Of a DNA stretch of 64,000 nucleotides, positions 9,879 to 17,586 are shown in pieces. Under the pieces are notes generated by a model. That model was not told where the DNA came from, made no database searches, and worked only from the letters and a program-made list of their open reading frames with translations. Within the stretch, counting starts at the first letter, position 1. Each line of letters opens with the position of its first letter. Source of the DNA: Pseudomonadota bacterium. GTDB lineage: Bacteria; Pseudomonadota; Gammaproteobacteria; Steroidobacterales; Steroidobacteraceae. Position numbers and translations under genes: made by a program. The stretch lies in NCBI GenBank assembly GCA_019352035.1, contig JABBNZ010000002.1:54882-118881 (forward strand). Direction: 5' to 3'.

Positions 9879-12257
9879 GTGGCTACGACGATCCGAGACA
9901 CTCCCGTAGACGCTCAGGGCGCCAAGCCGACACCGGCGATCGGGGATGAGCCTGCGAGCGGTTTGACCAGCGAGGAAGCGGGTCATCGACTGGCGACAGT
10001 GGGCCCCAACGCGATGCCCGATACGGCGCTGCATCCGTTGCGCAGGACGTTGGGAAAATTGTGGGCGCCGGTTCCGTGGATGCTCGAGGCTGCGATCGTG
10101 CTCGAGCTGGTTCTCGGCAAGTACGTCGAGGGCGCGATCATCGCCGGACTGCTGATCTTCAACGCCGCGCTGAGCCTATTTCAGGAAAGTCGTGCGCAGG
10201 CGACCCTCGCTGCGCTCAAGTCGCGGCTGGCACTGAGCGCAACGGTGCGGCGCGACGGAAAGTGGGTGACTGTGCCGGCCGCCGGGCTAGTGCCCGGGGA
10301 TATCGTGAAGCTTTCTCTCGGTGGCGTGGTGGCCGCGGATGTACGGCTCACGGCCGGGGAGGTGCTGCTCGACCAATCCATGCTCACCGGTGAGTCCATT
10401 CCGATCGAGGCGGCCGCGGGTCTGCAAACCTACGCGGGAGCGCTGGTACGGCGCGGCGAGGCGGTCGCCGAGGTCACCGCGACGGGCGTGCGCACCAAGT
10501 TCGGCCGCACCGCGGAGCTCGTGCGCACCGCTCACGTGGTCGGTTCGCAGCAGAAGGCGGTGCTGCGCGTGGTGCGCAACCTCGCGGTCTTCAACGGCGC
10601 CGTTATCGTGGGATTGGTGGCCTATGCCTTTCTGCTCCACATGCCGATCGCCGAGATCATTCCGCTGGGCCTGACGGCGGTCCTGGCCTCGATACCGGTC
10701 GCGCTTCCGGCCACCTTTACGCTGGCCTCCGCGCTCGGGGCGCGGGCCTTGGCCAAGCGCGGCGTCCTTCCGACGCGCCTATCGGCGGTCGATGAGGCGG
10801 CGACGATGGACGTGCTGTGCGCTGACAAGACTGGCACCCTGACGCGCAACGAGCTCAGCGTCGCGACTCTTCATCCGATGCCCGGTTTCGATGCAGCGCA
10901 TCTCGTGGTCTTCGCTGCGCTGGCCAGCTCGGATGGCGGGCAGGACCCGGTCGATATTGCGATCCGGGCCTCGGCCCGCGGCAAGAGCATCACCGATGCG
11001 CCGCGGCTGGTTACGTTCACGGCGTTTGACCCGGCAACGAAGCGGTCGGAGGCCACGGTGGCAGGCCCCGGCGGCGCGACGCAGCGGATCGTGAAGGGGG
11101 CCTTTGCCGTGGTCAGTGCCCTTGCTCAGCCATCTCCGGACGCGGCAGTGGCGGCGAGCGAGCTCGAGGCACAGGGCTTCAGGGTCCTGGCGGTAGCTGC
11201 CGGGCCGGCCGCGGCGTTCAAGCTGGTCGGCCTCATCGCGCTGAGCGACCCGCCTCGCGCGGACTCCGGTGCGCTTGTCGCCGAATTGCACGTCCTGGGT
11301 GTGCGCACGGTCATGGTCACGGGCGATGCGCCGCAGACGGCGGCCATCGTGGCAAAGGCGATCGGGCTCAAGGTTGCGGTCTGCCCGCCGGGATCGATTC
11401 CGGACACGGTCCACCCCGAGACGTTTTCGGTCTTCGCGGGCGTTCTGCCGGAGGACAAGTACAAGCTCGTCAAGGCGTTCCAGAGCGGCCATCACACCGT
11501 CGGCATGTGTGGCGACGGCGCCAACGATGCACCGGCGCTGCGTCAAGCGCAGATCGGAATCGCCGTCTCATCCGCAACCGACGTCGCCAAATCGGCCGCC
11601 GGCATGGTGCTGACCGAGCCCGGACTCGCTGGAATCGTTGCCGCGGTCAAGGAGGGGCGGGTTACGTTCCAGCGTATCCAGACCTACACGCTGAATTCCA
11701 TCACCAAGAAGATCGTGACGGTGCTATTCCTGATCGTGGGTCTGATCATGACGGGACAGGCGATTCTGACTCCGCTGCTGATGGTCATCCTGTTGGTCGC
11801 CGGCGATTTTCTCGCCATGTCGTTGACCACGGACAACGTGCGGGCCTCGCCCATGCCCAACGCATGGCACATCGGCACTTTGACGATGGCCGGCGTCGTC
11901 ATGGGTGTCTGCCTGTTGATATTTTGCGGCGCCGTACTGGCCGTTGGCAAGTTCTCGATGCATTTGCAGATCCCGGCGCTACAAACCCTGGCCTTCGTCA
12001 CCCTCGTGTTCGGCAGTCAGGCGGTGCTCTATGCGATTCGCGACCGCCGATATCTGTGGGGATTGCGCCCGAGCCTCTGGCTGGTCATCTCCTCGGTAGC
12101 GGATATTCTGATCGCCTCGATATTGGCCCTGGGTGGATTTGGCATGACAGTCTTGCCGGTCGCACTGGTGGCCGGTACCCTCGCCGCAGCGGCTGCCTTC
12201 GCCTTTCTCCTGGACGTGGTGAAGCTTCCGGTATTCTCGCGCCTGAGGATCGCGTAG
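9879..12257 (+). CDS. P-type H+-ATPase, second copy
   Basis: Second P3A-type cation pump, 792 residues, clearly paralogous to the preceding ATPase but divergent and without its soluble C-terminal tail. TGES, DKTGT (phosphorylated Asp at about residue 316) and CGDGANDAPAL are present, so the catalytic cycle looks intact. The M6-like segment reads AGDFLAMSLTTDNV, keeping the acidic residue but replacing the usual Asn before it with Gly. The start is a GTG with no strong ribosome-binding site, so it is the least certain part. A 227-bp gap separates it from the first pump, so it may have its own promoter. Proton is the likely ion by family resemblance, not proven. Confidence 0.88.
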   Translation: MATTIRDTPVDAQGAKPTPAIGDEPASGLTSEEAGHRLATVGPNAMPDTALHPLRRTLGKLWAPVPWMLEAAIVLELVLGKYVEGAIIAGLLIFNAALSLFQESRAQATLAALKSRLALSATVRRDGKWVTVPAAGLVPGDIVKLSLGGVVAADVRLTAGEVLLDQSMLTGESIPIEAAAGLQTYAGALVRRGEAVAEVTATGVRTKFGRTAELVRTAHVVGSQQKAVLRVVRNLAVFNGAVIVGLVAYAFLLHMPIAEIIPLGLTAVLASIPVALPATFTLASALGARALAKRGVLPTRLSAVDEAATMDVLCADKTGTLTRNELSVATLHPMPGFDAAHLVVFAALASSDGGQDPVDIAIRASARGKSITDAPRLVTFTAFDPATKRSEATVAGPGGATQRIVKGAFAVVSALAQPSPDAAVAASELEAQGFRVLAVAAGPAAAFKLVGLIALSDPPRADSGALVAELHVLGVRTVMVTGDAPQTAAIVAKAIGLKVAVCPPGSIPDTVHPETFSVFAGVLPEDKYKLVKAFQSGHHTVGMCGDGANDAPALRQAQIGIAVSSATDVAKSAAGMVLTEPGLAGIVAAVKEGRVTFQRIQTYTLNSITKKIVTVLFLIVGLIMTGQAILTPLLMVILLVAGDFLAMSLTTDNVRASPMPNAWHIGTLTMAGVVMGVCLLIFCGAVLAVGKFSMHLQIPALQTLAFVTLVFGSQAVLYAIRDRRYLWGLRPSLWLVISSVADILIASILALGGFGMTVLPVALVAGTLAAAAAFAFLLDVVKLPVFSRLRIA

Positions 12258-12709
12258 AGCGCCTGCCCCACATCTTGTTCCGATGGGCGAGGTAATGCGC
12301 TGAGAAGCAGGTGATCGGATATTTGCATAATTATGTCGACGACGGCCCCCGCCGCGCCGATACCGACTCGGAGGCCCGCGGCGGCGGAACATGCTGCTCT
12401 TAACTGCATCGGCAACATGCCCTTTGCGATCCTGCACACGCATCCCGCGGAATGATCTGGAGAATTATCGCAAAGACAGAGCGTTGCGCGTTCGAGCCGC
12501 CGCCGGATCTGGAAAGCTGTCGCGCACTTAGTTAGGGCTATTGTCGCGAGCGTCTGAAGCCGATGAATCCGCTCAGGAGTCGGGGCCCGAACGGCCTCCC
12601 CGGCGTATGGATGGTTTCAAGGCTAAGGTGATGTGCCAGTGCAAGTTTCAAATACTTGCAGCGGACGTTTTCAATCCGCCCGAGATGCGCTGGAGAGCCT
12701 GATCGACCG
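12258..12709. other. Convergent intergenic region, no gene seen
   Basis: This 452-base gap separates the second ATPase gene (+) and the hipA remnant (-). It contains a perfect 10-bp AT-rich palindrome, CATAATTATG, at 12326-12335, which stands out in this GC-rich sequence. I see no hairpin followed by a T run and no convincing gene. A hipB-like antitoxin gene is not present here. Confidence 0.5.
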
Positions 12710-13840
12710 TCATGTCTTGCGCCCGGGAAAGTCGAGACGGAACGATGAGCGGATGGGGTCAAGTTGGGAAGGCCTGACTCCGGCCTGTTCCGCGAACTGC
12801 GGCCAGCGGAGCACGGCTGCCCGGACCTCATGGAGGATCGTCTCGGTCCTGCCGCGCTTCAGGCCCGCGGTCGCGGCGCAGGCGCGGAAATCATCCATCG
12901 TGAATCCGTCCTGCTTACCGTTGATGGTCATTTGGTGGGATTTGGTCCAGTGGCCTTCCGGGTTGTACGCGTAAGTGAGATCGAAGGCGGGTGTGAGCGA
13001 CCATTCGCCCTGCTGGTTCATCAGGAAGGCGATGTTCTTGACGTGGTCGTCCTGGTTGCGCGCGGCGACGTTGAAGATCATCCGCCGGAATTGGTGCTCG
13101 ATGGATGCCATGGGTAGCTGAAGTCGCTTGATGACGGCGAAGGCTTGCTCGTAGGAGTGCGCGCCGGCGGCATTGAAGTCCAGGTGCGCGAGCGCGGCAA
13201 GCGACTGCATGTGGATCTTGCGGCCCTCGTCCGTTCGGTCGAAGCGGCGAGTCATGAAATGCCTGCGGCCGCCTTCCTCGAGAAGCCGGCACTCGGTCAT
13301 CTCGATGCCGGCGGCCCGCGCCATGAGCGAGTAGGCGTATTCGATGACGGTGTAACCTTTTGGATCCTCCTGTTCCTTGTCGCGGTTGCCGCTCACCCCG
13401 TCGAACTTCAGCAGCCAGTACCCGAACCCCTCCGGGGCCGTCGTCTGACCGGAGCGGACCTCGTTGGTATCGGGGTTCCACGCGATGATGGCCTTTGCTC
13501 GCGCCCCGCCGGCGGATGTGCCGACGCGCAGGATTTCCTGGAGCGCACCGTTACGGTGCTCAGGAGTGAAGGAGTCGCGAATCGCGTTTCGGTGCGTGAA
13601 AATGTCGGAAGCGAGCGTAACGAGAGCATCGACCCGGAGCGTTGTCGATGGTCGCGGCCGTGGTCCGGTAGCAGGCGCAAACTCGAGGGCCCCCATGCCG
13701 CGCGCACCGATGTAGCAGAGCCGCTCGACGGGATTGAAGCTGTCGGGCGTGCGGCCCTGGGTGGCGAGCCAGGCGTCGATGAGCGCTTTGCCGAACTTGT
13801 CAGGCAGCGAGTCGGCGAGTAATCCCGGGAGTCTATGGCG
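12710..13840 (-). pseudogene. hipA: HipA-family Ser/Thr kinase toxin, 5'-truncated
   Basis: About 375 codons of a HipA-type kinase. The conserved core is intact: LPGLLADSLPDKFG, the P-loop-like GTSAGGARAKA, the catalytic NQDDHVKN and the DFG-like LTPAFDLTY. Recognisable homology begins exactly at the stop codon of the upstream gntR gene. The N-terminal subdomain of roughly 70 residues and a natural start codon are therefore missing. The frame stays open into gntR in another phase and could in principle start at 13921, but those residues are gntR sequence read out of frame. No HipB-like antitoxin gene is adjacent. I read it as a remnant cut by a rearrangement that brought in the regulator and peptidase cluster. 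Confidence 0.8.
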
Positions 13841-14600
13841 CAGCGGCCTTCGCGCCGCGCCCCTGCTCGAAGAATTCACCGTGCTCGCGCCGGTACTTCT
13901 GATAGCGCTCGCTGGTGGCACGGATGTCGGCGATCACGGCGCTCTCGGCTTCCGCGGGGCGGCGGGCGCGGATGGCTTCCAGGATCCCGCGGTGCTGGTC
14001 GACTGCGCCGCGCTTCACCTTCTCCGCTCCGAGCTCCACGAATAGGGCCACGGTGCACGGGCCGCAGCGCACCCAGAGCGGCTCGATCAGCTCCATCAGT
14101 GTCGGCTGTCCCGCCGCCTGATAGATGGAGAAATGGAACTCGCGGTTCTTCTGGTTGATGAGGGTCGGCGAGCTCGAGGCCCTGGCGGCGGAGAATGCCC
14201 GGCCGGCCTCCTCGATGCGTTCGAGATCCTCGGCGTCGGCGCGCTCAGCGGCGAGACGCGCCATGCGCCCCTCGAGCAGCATGCGCGCCTCGCAGATATC
14301 TGCAAACTCCTTTGCTGACAGCACCGGTACTCGCACCGACCGCGTCGGCAACAGCTCCAGGACCCGCTCCACGGTGAGCTTCTGCAGCGCTTCTCGTACC
14401 GGCATGATGCTGGTGCCCAAGTTCTGCGCGAGCTCGCGAATGGTGAGCACCTGCCCCGGCTTGAACTCGGAGTGGATGAGCGCCTGGCGGATGCGCAGGT
14501 ATACCCGTTCCTGCAGCGTGTCGCGGGCGATCGGCTGCAAGGCGCTGAGCTGAGCTTTCGAGTCCATGGGAAGCGGCTCGCGGTGAGTGGATCGTGGCAT
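13833..14600 (-). CDS. GntR-family regulator, FadR/FCD type
   Basis: Predicted ligand-responsive DNA-binding repressor of 255 residues. The N-terminal winged helix is visible (RIRQALIHSEFKPGQVLTI, then LGTSIMPVREALQKL), followed by an all-helical FCD-like domain (FADICEARMLLEGRMARLAA, NREFHFSIYQAA). FCD proteins usually sense small organic or amino acids and bind palindromes. Candidate starts are ATG 14600 and ATG 14567; neither has a strong ribosome-binding site, and I took the longer. It lies 19 bp downstream of the AraC gene on the same strand, so the two are probably co-transcribed. A natural candidate operator is the TGTGATCACA palindrome at three promoters of the neighbouring peptidase cluster; this link is inference. 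Confidence 0.9.
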   Translation of the reverse strand: MPRSTHREPLPMDSKAQLSALQPIARDTLQERVYLRIRQALIHSEFKPGQVLTIRELAQNLGTSIMPVREALQKLTVERVLELLPTRSVRVPVLSAKEFADICEARMLLEGRMARLAAERADAEDLERIEEAGRAFSAARASSSPTLINQKNREFHFSIYQAAGQPTLMELIEPLWVRCGPCTVALFVELGAEKVKRGAVDQHRGILEAIRARRPAEAESAVIADIRATSERYQKYRREHGEFFEQGRGAKAAAP

Positions 14601-14619
14601 GTCAGCTACCGGCTGGCTT

Positions 14620-15210
14620 TCAACGGAAGGATAGCCGGTACTGCATGGGGGAGAAACCGCTCTTGGCGTGGAAGAGCCGCGAGAAATACGCGGCATCCTG
14701 GAATCCGAGCTCGAGGGCGATCGCACTCACCGGCGCCTCGGTGCTAATCAGGCGCTGCTTGGCCTCGCGAATCAAGCATTCGTGGATGAGTTGCACGGGC
14801 GGGGAGCCGGTCACGCGCACGCAGGTGGCGCGAAGATGGCCCGCCGAGACGTTCAGCGCGCGCGCATAGTCGGGAAGGCGCCAGCGCTCGCGGCTGTGGG
14901 AGAAGGCCAGGCGGAGAAATTCGTTCACCAGCTGATCCGACCGCTCGTGCGTAGAGCCTCCGGCTCGCGGCGGCCATGACGGGGCGCGCTCGAGCAGGCG
15001 CAGCGCTTCCGTCAGCAGGAGCTGCAGATGGGCCTCGATGGCCGTCAGCCGCGGTGCGGCTGCGAGCTCCCGGGTGAGGGCGGCGAGCGTCGATTCGAGG
15101 CTGGGCCGATCGGCCGGCACCTGCGAAAAATCCAAGTCACTCTCCGGTTCGTCTATTGGTCGCGGCGCCGCCGTCGCGCTATTGTGATCACAGTTGCCGC
15201 TATTGATCAT
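14620..15210 (-). CDS. AraC-family transcriptional regulator, short form
   Basis: The C-terminal half is a two-helix-turn-helix AraC domain: LPDYARALNVSAGHLR in the first motif and ISALALEL-like VSAIALELGFQDAAYFSRLF followed by FSPMQYR in the second. Only about 95 residues precede it and they are mostly one helical segment, so the usual cupin sensor domain is absent. The total of 196 residues is short against roughly 270-300 for typical members. ATG 15210 has a good GGAGG site about 7 bases upstream. It is divergent from the S9 peptidase gene, whose predicted promoter lies inside the first codons of this gene. Direct repeats 21 bp apart at three nearby promoters fit an AraC-type activator; that link is inference. 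Confidence 0.88.
   Translation of the reverse strand: MINSGNCDHNSATAAPRPIDEPESDLDFSQVPADRPSLESTLAALTRELAAAPRLTAIEAHLQLLLTEALRLLERAPSWPPRAGGSTHERSDQLVNEFLRLAFSHSRERWRLPDYARALNVSAGHLRATCVRVTGSPPVQLIHECLIREAKQRLISTEAPVSAIALELGFQDAAYFSRLFHAKSGFSPMQYRLSFR
15123..15192 (+). promoter_or_regulatory. Composite promoter of the S9 peptidase gene
   Basis: In order: GCGAAAAATCCAA (15123-15135), an 11-base spacer, GTTCGTCTATTGGT (15147-15160) containing the TTGG -35-like element, 22 bases, then TATTGT running into the palindrome TGTGATCACA (15183-15192). The same module with the same spacers occurs at both promoters in the receptor/S10 intergenic region. It lies within the first codons of the divergent araC gene. 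Predicted transcription start is near 15192, giving a leader of about 57 bases. Confidence 0.7.
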
Positions 15211-15248
15211 GCTACGCCTCCGCACCGAGGAAGGCGAGAGGAGTCCCG

Positions 15249-17306
15249 GTGAAGAAATCCGCGAATGCCGCAGGTGCCCCAACGGAAGCCGGGCGGCTCC
15301 TCACCATCGCGCAGATCGCGAGCGCTCCTTTCCCCTACGACCTCACCGCCTCACCGCGCGACGGCACTGTGGCATGGGTGTACAACGAGCGCGGTGCGCG
15401 CAACATCTGGATCGCGCGCGCCGGGCGGTCCGGCACCTATTCAGCGAGACGGCTCACGCGATACACGGAGGACGACGGCAACACGATCTCGGGACTCGCA
15501 TGGAGCGGTGACGGTCAAACTCTCTTCTATACGCGAGGGGGCGTGTGGTGGAACGGAGAGCTGCCCGTCAATCCTCGCAGCCTTCCGGAAGGTTCTCGCG
15601 GCGGCGCCGTATGGGCGGTTCCCGTGACGGGGGGATCGCCCCGGCGGATCGGCGAAGGGTGGGCGCCCGCGCCTTCACCGAAGGGCGATGCCGTGGTTTT
15701 CCTGCGCGGCGGGCACCCGTGGTTGGCTCGGGCAAATGGCAGGACCAAGGCCGCTCCGCTCTTCGTCGATCGTGGGAAAGTGGGTGCGCTCACCTGGTCG
15801 CCGGACGGGCGGCGGCTCGCCTTCGTGAGCGCGCGGGCGGAGCACCAGATCGTCGGTGTGTACGATCTCGCAGCGAAGTCGATCCGGTGGATCTGCCCCG
15901 GCATCGATCAGGACCTCTACCCGACATGGTCGCCGGACGGCAAACGGATCGCATTCATCCGCTCGGTCTCAGAGCCCGAGGTGCCCTTCACCTGCCGTCG
16001 CGAGTGCACGCCCTGGGAGATCCGGGTCGCGGATGCCGCGACCGGCCGGAGCAGGGCGATCTGGCGGGCGAACGACGGTGTCGGCAGCTGCTTCCGTCTG
16101 CTCTTCAACAGCAGGAGCAGTCTCTTCTGGGGAGCGGACGACAAGCTGGTCTTCCCGTGGGAGGGCACCGGCTGGGTTCGGCTTTATGGCATCCCAGCGG
16201 AAGGAGGCTCGGTCGAGTTCCTGACTCCGGGTGAGTCGGAAGTGTTCGGCGCGGCCCTGAGCGCGGACCGGACGCGGCTGGTCTACTCGTCGAACGAAGG
16301 CGATCTCGACCGGCGCCACATCTGGGAACTGTCGCTCCCGAACGGCCGCCCGCGTCAGTTGACTTTCGGGGACGGTATCGAGGACCTCCCCGTGATCGGC
16401 ATGCGCGGTCGAACCTTTGCGTTGCGTGGAGAGGCACGCGTGCCGCTGCGGCCCGTCGAGATCACCGAAGGCGGCATGACCGACCTTGCGCCGCGGGCTA
16501 TTCCGGCCGACTTTCCATCGGCCGATCTGGTCGTGCCGCGGCTCGTCACCTTCCAGGCGGCTGACGGCCTGGTGATGCATGGGCAGCTGTTCGTCCCGCA
16601 GGGGCGGCCAGAGAAGCGGCCGGCGGTGCTCTTCTTCCACGGCGGCCCGACCGAGCGGCAGATGTTCGCGGCCTGGGACCCATTCGAAACGCACAGCCAT
16701 CTCTATGAGTCCTGTCAGTATCTCGCCAACCACGGGTACGAGGTGCTGTCGGTGAATTATCGCGGCGGAGCCGGCTATGGCTTCGAATATCGCGAGCCGC
16801 CCGGGTTCGGCGCGGGCGGCGCGAGCGAGCTCAAGGACATCATCGCCGCGGCGAAGTACATGCATGCGCGCCCCACTGTCGACCCAAAGCGTCTCGGTGT
16901 CTGGGGCGGCAGTTACGGCGGACGCATGACCCTGCTTGCGCTAGCCGCGGCCCCCGAATACTTCGCAGCCGGGGTCAGCTACGCGGGCATCTACGATTGG
17001 CTGACCATGCCGGAGTTCAAGTCAAGGCGAGCTGCCATCGATCCAGCGGCCGCGCAGCTCGCTCACGAGTCGGGCGCGGTGGCGTACATGAACGGCTGGC
17101 GGGCGCCGGTGCTGCTCATGCTGGGTGCGGCGGACTCCATTGTCGAGGTCAACCAGACTACGGCGCTCGCCGCCCGCCTGCGGAAGCAGGGGATCCCGCT
17201 CGAAACTCTCGTGATCCCGGACGAGGTGCACTTCCTGCTGCGGGCGAGCTCCTGGGCGGAGGTGTTTACGACGGCGCGGGAATATTTCGACCGACGACTG
17301 AAATGA
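15249..17306 (+). CDS. S9 family prolyl-oligopeptidase-type peptidase
   Basis: Serine peptidase of 685 residues acting on short peptides. The N-terminal two thirds form a beta-propeller with WSPDGRRLAF and WSPDGKRIAFI repeats (PD40/TolB type). The C-terminal alpha/beta-hydrolase domain has FFHGGP (oxyanion region), GGSYGG with nucleophile Ser at about residue 555, GAADSIV with the Asp and DEVHFLL with the His. No signal peptide is visible, so it is probably cytoplasmic. The GTG start has a GAGAGGAG site upstream. The gene is divergent from araC and carries the same promoter module as the TonB receptor and the S10 operon. The substrate is probably a peptide taken up by that receptor (inference). 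S9 isopeptidases of lasso-peptide loci are a possible relative. Confidence 0.9.
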   Translation: MKKSANAAGAPTEAGRLLTIAQIASAPFPYDLTASPRDGTVAWVYNERGARNIWIARAGRSGTYSARRLTRYTEDDGNTISGLAWSGDGQTLFYTRGGVWWNGELPVNPRSLPEGSRGGAVWAVPVTGGSPRRIGEGWAPAPSPKGDAVVFLRGGHPWLARANGRTKAAPLFVDRGKVGALTWSPDGRRLAFVSARAEHQIVGVYDLAAKSIRWICPGIDQDLYPTWSPDGKRIAFIRSVSEPEVPFTCRRECTPWEIRVADAATGRSRAIWRANDGVGSCFRLLFNSRSSLFWGADDKLVFPWEGTGWVRLYGIPAEGGSVEFLTPGESEVFGAALSADRTRLVYSSNEGDLDRRHIWELSLPNGRPRQLTFGDGIEDLPVIGMRGRTFALRGEARVPLRPVEITEGGMTDLAPRAIPADFPSADLVVPRLVTFQAADGLVMHGQLFVPQGRPEKRPAVLFFHGGPTERQMFAAWDPFETHSHLYESCQYLANHGYEVLSVNYRGGAGYGFEYREPPGFGAGGASELKDIIAAAKYMHARPTVDPKRLGVWGGSYGGRMTLLALAAAPEYFAAGVSYAGIYDWLTMPEFKSRRAAIDPAAAQLAHESGAVAYMNGWRAPVLLMLGAADSIVEVNQTTALAARLRKQGIPLETLVIPDEVHFLLRASSWAEVFTTAREYFDRRLK

Positions 17307-17330
17307 TCGCGGCAAGGGGGCCGTGGCTTC

Positions 17331-17438
17331 ATCGACAACGCGGATGCCCCGCTCGATGCCGCCGACCTGATATTCCTGGACCCTGCCGAGACCGGCTTCA
17401 GCCGTATCCTGCCCGAAGGGAGCCCGCCGAGAATCCCT
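17331..17438 (+). pseudogene. Relic of an S10 serine carboxypeptidase
   Basis: About 36 codons just after the S9 gene stop read IDNADAPLDAADLIFLDP, then AETGFSRILPEGSPP. This matches the segment before the active-site Ser in the five intact S10 genes of the cluster, for example DNPASPLDAADLVFIDP in the fourth. No start codon, active-site GESYG or C-terminal Asp/His region follows in any frame, and the match fades after about base 17438. It is too short to be functional and indicates that a further S10 copy once lay here. Confidence 0.75.
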
Positions 17439-17586
17439 CGGGCTCACGCAGTTCCCCGACCGATCTCTGACGCTCTGGCAACCAGTCCATGGCCGCGCAC
17501 AGAGCGCCCTCATCGCCATGCACCTGAAGGATCCCGCCTCGCTCGCTCAATCTACTGGAAGTACCAGGTCTTTGGTGCGCAACCGT

